Source: Pelodera strongyloides
Taxonomy: Eukaryota > Nematoda > Chromadorea > Rhabditida > Rhabditidae
DNA: 64,000 nt
NCBI GenBank assembly: GCA_036852015.1
Contig: JAANDG010000473.1
Location: 51,979 to 115,978 of the forward strand
Reading direction: 5' to 3'
Under the pieces are notes generated by a model. It did not search any database. It saw nothing but the letters and a program-made list of their open reading frames with translations, and was not told the DNA's origin. Below are positions 33,416 through 44,127 of this stretch, one piece after another (the stretch's first letter is position 1; the number at the start of each line of letters is the position of its first letter). The position numbers and the translations under genes are program-made.

Positions 33416-33805
33416 CGATGCCGCATATCCATTAGATTGAAGCATTTGTGGAGGTAAATTGTAGAAACCATGAGGAGCAGAGTATTCCTCACGAGGTATT
33501 GGAACATATGTAGAATAGGGATTCTAAAGGTAAAGGTGTACCGTCCCATTTTAATTATTCACTTTATTTTATTTTAGTTCACTTTCGCTACGCGGTGGCG
33601 ACCAAACTGCGCGCACAATGCACAAGTAAGGCACTAAGAATATAAACTTTGCGCTTCTAAAACTGGTGGCATATAGCTATTACCTAGTCTGCGAGTAGCT
33701 AGAGCTAACTTAACTGGCTTACCTTAGCTGGTAGATATGATGGCATAGCATATTCGCCCGCTTTATATGTCATTTCTGGGTAAGCGGTGTATCGCCGACG
33801 GCATC
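33416..33805 (-). CDS. Tyr/Pro-rich exons of an incomplete gene
   Basis: Two consecutive minus-strand exons with good splice signals: 33723-33805 (ends MPSYLPAK) and 33416-33523 (NPYSTYVPIPREEYSAPHG onward, 36 codons, phase 0). Further on, minus-strand 33,197-33,260 reads KYDEWMKDIQQQLKGTGF and a stop, which looks coding. A TAAA microsatellite sits directly before it and no AG acceptor is left. The 5' exons were not found. Function unknown; the composition suggests an unstructured or structural protein. Confidence 0.4.
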
Positions 33806-35400
33806 CTAGAACATTCTTCTACTTCACTGTCAGCATTACAAAGAAAATTAAAAGTTTATAAAAAGTTTCTGTATGGGGGTTTCCAAGTATGCGGAAAATT
33901 TAGTTTTTTTGGAACTACACGAGAATATTTTTTATATTATATATGCAGGTTTCTGCAGAAATATGGCAGTATAGACAGGATCACACCGAATTTTTGGGAC
34001 ACTTGGACTTGAAAAAACCAGTACCTATACATAAATTTGTCGTGAACACTACACTATGAACGGGAAAAGAGAAACGATCTCTAAAATATAAAACAATAAG
34101 TTATAAACAATATCATACCAGACATGCAAGCGGACGTAGTGCAAGTCACGCAGGGCGCGCGTCCTCCGCAACCTTAAAATGAATAAACTAGATAGATACT
34201 TACAATACTTCATACTTTGTTAGAATAGGTACTTACGAGGGAATGGTAAAGCCTTAAATACTTCGTCTTAAGCTTTTACTTCATTGTATGACGATTGAGA
34301 CCTTAGCCGCAAGAATATACGATGAAACCCTGAAAGCCTGATGCACCTATGAAAAAAGTCAAGGATTCTTTTCCGTGCTTTCCTGCGAACTGTTTAGTTA
34401 CTGAAGTGACACAGTGCGCGCGCCCACCGCAACCTTAGAATAAAAACGCTTACAAACCTTATCTAAGGTTAGGTAATTCATTACCATGGATAAGGCTCGT
34501 TTTGTAACATAGTAACGTTCTTTAACATAGTAACGTTTTGTTTTGGATAACATAGTAACGTTTTGAGAAAAAACATACAGCTGCTTCCATAAAATGCCGC
34601 CATGGAAACATGTAGGAGCAACGTCAGAACGACCATTTTAATCATAAGCCCTAAAAACAGAAGATAAACATTTTGTCGTTACCCGCAGTGGGAATAACAA
34701 CTAACAGACAAATAGTATTGAAATAGGAAGCGAATAGCATAAAGCAAATATCGTACTAATTGAGATCTGGAGTAACTAGCAGCTACTGGCACCACAATGT
34801 CTAGCAACTGACCTGCAAACGAGAATAAACTAAGCTAGCCCGAAGGAAACTATAGCCCTCGAAAAGCACGGTAAAAAGCCCGCAAGTAGCCCGGTAAAAA
34901 GCCCATACTTGCACTTTCAACTGCCAAAAGCTTTCCTTTATACAGGCAATTCGTACCAATACACTCTTGAAAAGCACCTCTCGGCCTGGCGGGCACAATT
35001 AAAGCCAAGAGAGCCCGGGAGCGCGCGCATAAAAACAATTGCCTAGCCGTAATTACTGTGAACGCGGTTGAAACCGGTATGGTAGGCCGAAGGTTATACT
35101 TGCAAAGCTTTGTGGTTTAGGGTTAAGGTTATTAACGTATGAGAGCGACAGGGTAGGGGTTGATATTGCAAATTTAGTTTGTGTTTGATTTTCAAAAGGA
35201 ATTATGAACAAAATGATCCAAAAGAGTTGTTTTATCTGAAAGTAACTAGACTTTGTTGATAGAGCACCGGAATATGTATTGTGATATGTTCGGCTACTGT
35301 TTGTAACGCAAAATTCAGTGTTAGAAAAAATCATTATTGATAACAGGAGTCTTACAGACTTACAGATAAATAAATAAATAAACCTTTTGCGCCACAAATG
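33806..35400. other. Intergenic stretch with short repeats
   Basis: No supported gene. Two related stretches (34,130-34,180 and 34,405-34,435) share GCGCGCGC-CCACCGCAACCTTA-like sequence. TAACATAGTAACGTT is repeated at 34,505-34,565, and a GCCCG-TAAAAAGCCC repeat occurs at 34,868-34,910. Confidence 0.4.
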
Positions 35401-35590
35401 CGTGATCCTTTATTCAAGGGTAGTTCAATATATTGTTCAAAGCTTATGACTTGATTGCAGAGGTCCTGAGCGTTAGGCGACGAGTTCCAGATGACAAATT
35501 GCTCGACGTCTTCGGGCAAGGGTTAGATTGGCTCAAACGGGAGATCACTTGTCCCAGGTAAATGGCGCGGGATCGGGCTCCCTCTATACA
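35400..35590 (+). repeat. SINE-like repeat
   Basis: A copy of the dispersed block: CCTTTATTCAAGGGTAGTTC, GGTCCTGAGCGTTAGGCGACGAGTTCC and GGGCAAGGGTTAG. It is followed by a GC-rich stretch (to about 35,900) that stays open in more than one minus-strand frame but that I cannot identify. Confidence 0.5.
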
Positions 35591-36757
35591 TATTCAGATT
35601 ATGACCTAGGAGCCAAGACAAAGTTCGCATCGCGGGGACCAGCCGATAAGGCTAGGTAGTGTCTTCGGATACCTTGTGACTGGCGGCAATTGCGCCAGAA
35701 CTGCGCCATATCAGTGCCACATGTGCGCCAATTAAATTGTACATTTTTCGGGTACCCCGTGCAGACAGCATGCCGCCGTCTTCCGCAAGAGTTATCAAAT
35801 CGCTGAATTGAACTGAATATTCGCCGTTTGCGAGACCGCGGCATCGGCGCCTGCGGTATTCGTACGGCGATGCCCTCGCGCTGGTTTCGATAAATTTTTT
35901 TAATCAATCAGCATTTCCCGTGTTTAAACCTGAAGGACTCACGCATGTACGTTGGCTCTAACCCCCAATAGTTAATTAGAATATGGAATAGGCAAATCCA
36001 CTCACGTATGCAAATTTTTGAGATTTACTAATGAATATTCCATACAATGATATTTTTGTGTTTGATTGAATGACAGTTTTTCACTTGCTCACTTTATTAT
36101 TAGTTTTCAAAAAAAAACTTTCATTTGCATTTGCTATTTACGTTTATTAACTATTCAAATAGTTATGTTACTTCCTGACATTGTTTTATTGTTATTTAAT
36201 TACATCCCATTTGCTTCTAGCAATTTCACGCCTATAGATAACTTTTATCGGTGTGGGTATTTTTGTGGGTATTTATAAACATCTTAACTGCGTTGCCTGA
36301 CCGATTAACAGTAGATTAATAGATATACTCGTGACGAAGAATAGTTTCGTAACTATACTTTAGTACACATATATAGTCTTACTCTTAAGCTCCCGCTGTG
36401 AATTTGAAAAATTACATTTGGTAAACAAAATAAAACATGTGGGGATTGGTGGCGGAGCTAGAAAGAGAGAGTATTGTTTATTTCAGTTGCACATCTAAGT
36501 TAGTTTATTTTTTATTTGTCTGTTTTCACATTTTCTGACTTACACTCGCTTTTACTTAATTATAACTTTGAATTATCTTGTGAGTTTGAATTTAATATAT
36601 AACGCGTACTGATCTTCAAAATGGGACACTGGCATGCCATTAGCGCGCCATTGGTGTGCGAACAAAAATTCCGCCCTATCAGCACGTTCGCGCGCACCCC
36701 TGGCCCATCCTTGGCGGGAGTGCCGAATGTCCAAAAGTTTCACGTTTTATTTACAGA
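35591..36757. other. Intergenic stretch upstream of the three-finger gene
   Basis: 35,591-35,905 is unusually GC-rich for the window. A minus-strand frame of 102 codons is open there but has no start or splice support and no recognisable motif. 35,906-36,757 is AT-rich, with no gene seen. Confidence 0.4.
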
Positions 36758-37995
36758 ATGTTGCTAATCGCTTGTCTTTCACTAATTTCCTTTGCCCCTA
36801 CGGACGCCTTGTTTTGCCGCATCTACAACTACAGAAAGGAATTAAAGCAGGTTCGGCAAATTCTAATTTTCGACTCCAAGTTCAGTCTCCCTCCCGGCTT
36901 TGTACATAAGAAGGCTATAGCTAACTATTTATCATTTTCATTAGGAGCCCACGTTTTTTTATTTCCTTCCCCCGGATAGAACCGAAATCTGGGCGTGACG
37001 ATTTGAAATTTGAAGTCAACTGCTTGTCCAAATAATAGTTAAAGTATTTTTTTTTCAGGTTTCCTGTAGCAGTTTCTGCTATCGTGCCCAGTCCAGCCAC
37101 ACGTATATGAGAGATCTTTCGCCAAAATCGCCCGACGGTCTTGTGTACGGTTGTGCGGATTCGAGGTTGCCTATTCACACGTGTGTGGTGAGTATTACTA
37201 TTCACTAACAATAAGATAGGACTAGGACTATGACGGTGACAATGACTTAGTCTTAGGCTTAGGCTTAGGCTTGAAGAAAACTAATTGTAAGACTTCGTTC
37301 TAACAATAAGCAATGTTCAGCGATATCTGATCCTGTGCGAGTCAGCGTACCTTTGCGATCCAGCAATAACACAATCGAACTGCACAACTAGAGTTCAAAG
37401 AAAAAGCGCATTTACCTCTTTTTAACCTTAAACTATTTTATTTGGCTGGCTACAAACATAGCCTCATTTCAGAAAGAGGGAAACGTTACTCAATCGGAGC
37501 TCATGAAAATTTCCGCATTTTATGCTACAAATATGGACCCCGCGGACTGGATTGAATGCTGTAATTCAAGGGATCTTTGCAATGAGTAAGCTTATGGTTT
37601 TTTCTTCAATTTTTTGCAACGCTGAGTTTAGCGCGGCACCGCAACCGCTGCGTAAAAAAAGTGTGCCAAAAAGGAGCGGCGTATCTTCCGCGCTCATCTC
37701 TAACACAAGTGGCTAACGCATTCACCTACCGAATCTTGACATATTTTCACTAAAACGAACTTTCAGCCTGACTTCAACCACGACGCCTACAATAACTACA
37801 ACGACATCCGTTAGCGCTACTCATAACGAAGGTGAAGGATACGGCAATGGTTTGAACAGAGTTATTGAAATCCGTCCTACCGCTATGGCTAGCAGCGGTA
37901 CCGGTAAAGAAGAACCATCATCTGCCCCACCCACTCTCTCCTATATTGTCATCTTTGCTATTTTTGCATGCTTCTTTGTTTGTATCGTGTGGTAA
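36758..37995 (+). CDS. Three-finger (Ly6-like) membrane protein
   Basis: Four exons: 36758-36850, 37059-37187, 37473-37585, 37767-37995, with all phases consistent, about 187 residues. The signal peptide is MLLIACLSLISFAPTDA. The mature part opens with LFCRIYNY, then VSCSSFCYRAQ, GCADS and HTCV, and ends with ECCNSRDLCN. The CC-x(4)-CN ending is the hallmark of Ly6/uPAR and activin-receptor-type three-finger folds. A Thr-rich stalk (STTTPTITTTT) follows, then a C-terminal hydrophobic helix (SYIVIFAIFACFFVCIVW), so it is membrane-anchored by a helix or a GPI signal. The donor of exon 1 (GTTCGG) is weak. It is small, secreted-type and unlike its neighbours. The ligand or partner is unknown. Confidence 0.85.
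37253..37270 (+). repeat. Three TTAGGC units
   Basis: Three perfect TTAGGC units, preceded by the near-match CTTAGTC, in intron 2 of the three-finger gene. TTAGGC is the nematode telomere unit; three copies may be chance. Confidence 0.6.
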
Positions 37996-40201
37996 TTAGA
38001 CTTTAAAGCGGTGTGTCACGTGGTTTGAAATTAAATTCAAATTCATGCGCCCTTCTGAGAATTTCGGACGCTTTACAAACCACTGCTATACTGCTTTGAG
38101 AAAATTTTCTACATTCGCAGCCTGTTGACGTTGATCAATTTTTGTATTTTTTTCTGGACATTTTGAGTTTCCTTCCAAACTTATACTAGCCTTTGCCTCT
38201 GTATAAAACATAAGCAATACTACCTTACCTCTAGCCACCACCGCTACCTCAACCTCTACTAAATCATCCAATTGTAAAGTAATAAGTGATAACAAGTTTC
38301 ACACTGTTTATATGTATTTATTTTGAAAAGGAAGCAATTGACACTCTATTGCTGTGGTCATACGATTCGTGATACTAATAGTTAGTTTAGTGATAGTTTT
38401 TTTAGTATTAGTACTACCAATAATAATTACCTATTGTTGTTTTTTGCGCCTTTTTTACTAACAATAAACATAAAAGTAATGAGTAATGTTCGGTCATTTC
38501 ACAATACTCATACTTTGTTGAAGACTACTGTACCGCGAAATGAACTTTTCAGATATAAAACTTTTCCAAAAAAAATCGATTTATAAATATAAACACCGAA
38601 AAACTAAAATAGACACAAAGGAGATATTATGTATGGAAAGAAATACTGTTGTATGAGTGTAGAATTAGGAGAAGCACGAATAAAATAAAATAAATCACGA
38701 TAAATGATACGCGACAACATATGTTTAAAGGGTAACATAAATAGATTAATATTAACGACAATGATAGTAGAGATAGCTAAGAAACCGGTGTTAACGTTTT
38801 GGTATCTTCACAGCAACGAATTTAACAACACTTAGAACAACATTGAAAACCGAAAAATTGCCACAATATACACACAACTTTTGGTCATAATTAAGTTTTC
38901 ATAGTAATTATAATATACTAATGGATTAGAAGAAGGCGCAGGATACTCTAAAATTGATGAAACACGGGTGGTGCGCGGCCAAACCCTGGCGAGGGTCTGG
39001 GGGACAGGGCAAGTGTGCGGCAACATGTGGGCGCACACAATTTCTTTCAGCGCACAACATCAGAGTTTTGCGCAGTGTGTACCCACAAAAATCATACAGT
39101 AATCAAACATTCATACAATTATAACCAAGCAATTACGCACAATTACGATTACGGTAATAAAAACTCACTAACACCCAGTAAAGTCTAAAGCTCTACTTTC
39201 CACCAAGCGAAAGATTTGATAAGAATAAATTCGATGCAACAATATACGACATTTTTACAGGGTATCAAATCATATGATAATTAAAAGTAGATAAATACAG
39301 TAATATAAATAGGCGCATCCAAAACTATACTAATGGATTAGAAGAAGTGCGCATAATCTGATATAGATAAAGTGGCAAAATGTAGGAAATTGCTTCCCAA
39401 CATTACCACAAAAAAAAAAAAAAGAATGAGAGATGATTTAAAAAGTTGCGTAAGAGCTCCACTATCATACAATTAATCACGCACAATTATGCAAAAGGTA
39501 CATTTTGGACATAAGGAGGCAACGACATAACGGGGTGTCAAATAATTAATTACTTGTTAAAACGATTCTGTGATTCGTTCAGAAAAGTGCAGGGAAATCC
39601 AGTTAGATTGTGATCTATTGGTAAAAATGAACACTATCTATCCTCTTGTCCTGGATGGCCAAGTTGATAGTCCGTCCGTCTCAAAACCACTGAACGATGG
39701 TGCGATTCCGGGCTCTTCTAGTCACTGACCTGTTGGGCCCTTCTACCTCTACTACACGTATGTGCCTGGGCAGACCGGTGCCGGGAACATAACGATTTTC
39801 CGCACCTGAAAGAATACATTTAAAAAGTTAAAGCGGCACAACACGTGGGTTCTGAAGTGTACTAATGCAGAGCTCAAAGCGGTACAACACGTGGTTTGTG
39901 AAGTGTACTATTTCCTGTTTCCTGTATGAAAAACCGACACACATTTCTTATATTTATATGAAAACTATGCGCCATTTTCTGCCATTTTCGGCTCAGAATT
40001 CAGAATGGAACTATGGAACATAATTTGCATACAAAACCTCGGTACGCAGTGCTTCTTTACGGCTTTTTTACGGTCAGTTTATACCCAGAAACACAGTGCA
40101 AGCTGATAACCCAGGGCAAGCTGATAACCCAAAGTGTAGGTCTTCTAGTATCTCAAATGGGACCTATAAACTATACAATATCTACTAACACTTGCGAACG
40201 C
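37996..40201. other. Intergenic stretch, mostly repeats
   Basis: A 98-base inverted-repeat element (38,003-38,100, ends TTTAAAGCGGTGTGTCACGT and CCACTGCTATACTGCTTTGA) lies directly after the three-finger gene, with AATAAA at 38,463. Related ends (AAAGCGGYACAACACGTGG) are tandemly doubled at 39,830-39,900. At 39,650-39,705 there is a tRNA-like A/B-box pair. No gene seen. Confidence 0.5.
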
Positions 40202-43200
40202 TTACCGGCAATTGAACGTGCTGGTTAGTTTAAACGCACATACACTGCACCGCAACTGCGCGTTGCTTCTGAAACGGGGAATTCGTCATGAACGGTTGAT
40301 ACCTCAGGATACGGTGGATCGTGGATCACAGAGCGGAAATCCCGCGCGTAAAAGGTTACGTTGATGTTTTGTTTGGCTTATCTAGTACGTGCAGCTACTC
40401 GTATGAATATTCCTTGATCTCTTCATTATACGAGAAAAGGCATACCTCAATCCAACATGCCTTCCACCTCGATTCTGCGGCGGTAAACGTCTCACAGGAA
40501 GCGGAAGCTGAAAAGGAGTTGTAGTCAAATGTCAACTCATTATATAGATCTTGAAAAGTAAAACTAGGCATTCTAATGTCGCTGAGGCTGAAACTCTACT
40601 CTGAAATGACAAAACTCCTCATTCCTTACAAATCTTAATATCTCACCTGCACTCTATGCTCCACTCTCTCATATCCACCCTCGTCTGAACTACTCGCTCC
40701 CTCGCGCGCACCCCGGGGTCGACTCTTTGCCCGGTTGCTAGGCAGGGTTGGATGGTGACGCCGGCGTACCTGAAGGGCACACAGACGGTTAACGACCGAC
40801 GGATATCGGAACACAGTCAAATTCTTCTGATTCGTCAATGGGCCAGCTTACCACGGAACATCGAACCCCAGGTGACGGTGATACCATACCAGAAGTAGAC
40901 GACCTTAGACAGACAATTGGTGTTGCTTTGAAAACTTGTTATGGCCAGCAGTTAGAGGAACACAATAAAAGGTGAGTGAAAAACAGAGAGTTACAGTACC
41001 ACTGACCTGAGCCATATTTCTGCATCAACACCCGAAATAAACATCACCGCTTTGCTAGGTTAGAACCCAAACAATGTCATCACAACGCGGATACGGAAAA
41101 AAATGAGTCCGCTTTCACCTACCCTCAACTTCCTGAATTCTTGTGACAAATCGCAGATGATAAATCCCGATGAGAGTTCGCTCGGATCTTCGGTCGACTC
41201 TTCCAAAGGACCTGAAATAGGTACATCGTAAATTACTACCAGATCTCGGTCTCTTTTTCTAGTCTTTCTCTCTCTCTCTCTCTATCCCTCTCTCTCTCTC
41301 CCTCTCTCGCCCACTCTCTCTCTCTAACCTCTAACTATCTCTTGTCTTTTCCACACTTCCTCTCATGCCTCTCTCTCATTCCCCTCCATCTCTCTCTCCC
41401 TCTCTTTCTCACTCTCTCTCTCTCCACAATAAACACTCACCTTCCGCTTGCTCCACAATAGTCTCCGGTCCCTCCTCTTCTACCATCTCCGCGTCTCCCA
41501 AATCCTCCACTGCCTCGTCAACGTTTGCAGTCTCCTCCTCGCAGAGTTCTCCTGCATCATTTAGAATCCGTGCATCAGTTTCTTCCTCTCCGTCATGCGA
41601 CGATCCCAGGCCTAAAGTTAACACTTAACATTAAAGCGGTGTGGCACGTGGTTTGCGAAAAGTACGCTGGACGATTGCGCTCTGAGACTAAAACGTGGCC
41701 AATGGCAGCAAAATAAGCAAGACCAAAACCGTTCAAGAGCTTTCCTTGAGGATTCCTCTTAAATGGGAAACGGGAAAAGCATAAAAATGAATTGCAAAAG
41801 TATTACAAACCTCTTAAATTGGTCGGATTGTTCGTTGACACAGTTCGCAATCTTCTCGGAGGCCGAGTCGAACAACAAATTTCGGTGAGCTACAATAAAC
41901 AAAAATAATAACATCTGACTACTACACTCTCACTAAAGTCCCCATTCCTTGTGTTGGTGATCGGTGTGTACAAAAGTTCACAAGTAAGACTATCACACAC
42001 ATCCCCATGACTAGGGCGGGAATCGAACCCGTGACCCGTTAGCCTTGACATGGATAGCTAACCACTACACCACCAGGATGGCATCAGAATATCACCTACC
42101 CTTTCCAGTCTCCTCAAATTCGCCTCCTCATCATGCTCAGTCTCGCCAGCGCTACTCTCCTTCGCCGAGGTGTCTTCGGCCGCTGAGCATCCCCGCCGAG
42201 AACTGCAAATTGATATGGCTTAGGTAAAAAGTGCCAACGGTTTTGGCACTTTTTGCCAAAACCGTTGGCAACCCTCCAAACAAGGAATTATAATTTGTTT
42301 GCAAAACAAGACATTTCGGAACAGGAACATATGAGCACTCCTGGAGAGTGGACGATTATTCATGCCGAACTTCCTTTTGGTATTGTTTGCATATGGTGGT
42401 GTTATGCAGATGTATCGGTCTGTGGGCAGTAATTTTCCTACGGTGATAAGCAATGCAAGGACCCTGCCCAGAATCCAGTTTTCTTCTGATTATCGTCGTC
42501 CACCCTTCAGCAGTGTTCATATGTTCTTGTTAAGAAACATAAAGTTTTGTTTGCAACGTGAATAAAATACAGGGCTACAATTTTACAACACAATGAAAAA
42601 ACCAGTTGTTTAAAAAAATGTTGCCGCATCTGCGCTTCAACAAAAAAAAAGCATGTCTGCCGCAGTGCCGCATGGACAAAGCGCCAACGCGTTGTTCTTT
42701 TTAAACATGAATGCTTACCGTTCCGTTTCGCTGACCGGTGCACTATCAACTCGGAAAACCCCATCGGATTGTGTGTACGATGTCGAAGGACCCGAGCGAG
42801 CAACAACAACCTGGAATTGGAATTAAGTAAGAGGGGGGGGGGGGAACTAAACATTAACACACACACATCTCACCTACACACTCACACAACACACAACGCA
42901 ACACACACACAACCCATGCACACTCTTATATACACACACAACACACGCACAACCCATGCACACTCTTATATACACACACAACACACACACATACACACAA
43001 CACACACACACACACACACACACACACCACACACAACGCAGACACACCTTTCAAAGATCCAATTAAATTTAAAGTCACTGACCAGTCGCACCGTGGATCC
43101 TTCTCGAACGCCCAATTCCGATAGCACTGCCCTTTCATGGCATAATTCACGGTCAGCGAACACCTTGAAAAAGTCTTTATTACTAAACTCACTAATAAAA

Positions 43201-44127
43201 TACCGCAACAATTAAAGTGAAATACCGGCCGGGTTTTGAAACACATCGAGTTGACGAGCATTCTAATGCTGCTTATGCAAATGAACATAAGTTAGAATAA
43301 AAAATCTAGCTAAATTCGAGCAAATTAGCATAACTGCGTAGAAATTCAGTTGTCCACGAGTCCACGATGCGTTTCAAAAACCGGCCAGTATTGCGCTTTA
43401 AGGAGCATCCATAAATCACAACTTAGATATCATCAGACGAGCTAAATGGGTTTCACGTCACGTTAGCATCGGTGTATGGACAAATACACTCTCCGCGTCC
43501 CCGCGGCGACATAATGCGGAAAAAAGGTGCGCGGCAAAAAAATGGCTTTCTTAGAGGCCGCGCAGGTGCGTCACAGATGCCGTGGCACACCTTGATGGCA
43601 CATTTCGCGAGTACGACCTGCACATCGTACCCACGAAATTTGGTCCGCTGAACGTCCCGCGGCTCATATTCGGTAGAATAGAGTAATCCCTAACCACCGT
43701 AATCCCTACAGTAAAACAATCACTGGGACTAGAATAAGTTCCAAGTAAACACTCACGAGTGCCTGTCGTACAGGTTCGATTCCCGTTCGTTTCCACAATT
43801 TTCGTTTCAATTCTTCAACCGATTCGAATGGAAACACCTTAAAAAACAAGCATAAACACAAAAACCAAAAGATAATGGGATTTGAATATTGAAACGTGCA
43901 AAATCATTTTGCGATTACAACTGTTCTGTGTGGTTCAAGATCTGTACGTATCGTATTTTTCTGTGTAATCCTAGTTTTACATAATGTGATTAACAACACA
44001 ACATGTTGCTGGGTAAATCAAACAAGTTGATCTCTAACTTAAATCATACCCGTTCAGTCCATCGTTGTCCAAGCACTGACACAACCGTGACATCAAATGA
44101 CAACTCCATTTGACGTGGACGTGGCAT
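40202..44127 (-). CDS. Ubiquitin-like-domain protein with acidic/basic C-terminal part
   Basis: Exons in order: 44050-44127 (ATG), 43757-43837, 43048-43163, possibly 42719-42810, 42096-42202, 41811-41889, 41441-41611, 41123-41211, 40647-40769, 40446-40507, 40202-40268 (stop). Exons 1-3 join in frame. Together they resemble ubiquitin: VEELKRKLWKRTGIEPVRQA corresponds to the helix and PPDQQ region, then LVFADRELCHERAVLSELGV and REGSTVRLV. The later part has a coiled-coil stretch (HRNLLFDSASEKIANCVNEQ), a strongly acidic exon (EEEGPETIVEQAEG) and an Arg/Pro-rich end. Two junctions do not fit in phase (into 42719 and into 41441), so an exon is missed or those boundaries are wrong. It might be a ubiquitin-pathway adaptor. 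The UBL assignment is firmer than the rest. Confidence 0.65.
40838..41146 (+). CDS. Possible small antisense gene
   Basis: Plus-strand exons 40838-40971 (ATG) and 41059-41146 (TGA) join in frame across a GTGAGT..TGCTAG intron, giving about 73 residues with PEVDDLRQTIGVALKTCYGQ and a short charged end. It lies inside an intron of the minus-strand ubiquitin-like gene and overlaps its exon 41123-41211 by about 24 bases. The minus strand has no open frame here. It is weakly supported and not recognised. Confidence 0.3.
41255..41435. repeat. CT-rich microsatellite
   Basis: A long imperfect TCTC run in the intron before exon 41123 of the ubiquitin-like gene (GA-rich in the direction of transcription). 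Confidence 0.8.
42008..42082 (-). pseudogene. tRNA-like sequence (Asp-type loop)
   Basis: The minus strand shows an A box TGGTGTAGTGGTTAGC, an anticodon loop reading GTC, and a perfect B box GGTTCGATTCC. The anticodon and T stems pair at four of five positions, but the acceptor stem does not pair, so it is a tRNA pseudogene or a tRNA-derived SINE head. Confidence 0.45.
42293..42560. mobile_element. Inverted-repeat element (family 9)
   Basis: TTTGTTTGCAAAACAAGACA..GGAACATATGAGCACT at the left is matched inversely by GTGTTCATATGTTCTTG..GTTTTGTTTGCAACG at the right. It lies in an intron of the ubiquitin-like gene. A short perfect palindrome (TGCCAACGGTTTTGGCA) sits just before it, at 42,233-42,271. 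Confidence 0.65.
42855..43045. repeat. CA microsatellite with 50-base duplication
   Basis: A long CA-rich run. Within it the segment CAACCCATGCACACTCTTAT plus flanks is present twice, at 42,910 and 42,951. It sits directly beside the donor of exon 43048. Confidence 0.8.
43212..43401. mobile_element. MITE, TTAA-flanked family 1
   Basis: Ends TTAAAGTGAAATACCGGCCG and CCGGCCAGTATTGCGCTTTAA. Intronic in the ubiquitin-like gene. Confidence 0.8.

Noticed and set aside
35053..35397. 114-codon minus-strand frame with hydrophobic stretches
   Set aside because: AT-rich sequence with no splice-supported neighbours or recognisable motif.
35599..35907. 102-codon minus-strand frame in a GC-rich stretch
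   Set aside because: More than one frame is open simply because of base composition; no motif, start context or splice signals.
41365..41628. Ser-rich plus-strand frame of 87 codons
   Set aside because: It is the complement of the acidic exon of the minus-strand ubiquitin-like gene and the adjoining CT repeat.
43757..43800. tRNA B-box-like GGTTCGATTCC on the plus strand
   Set aside because: It lies within an in-frame coding exon of the ubiquitin-like gene, and no A box or stem structure is present.
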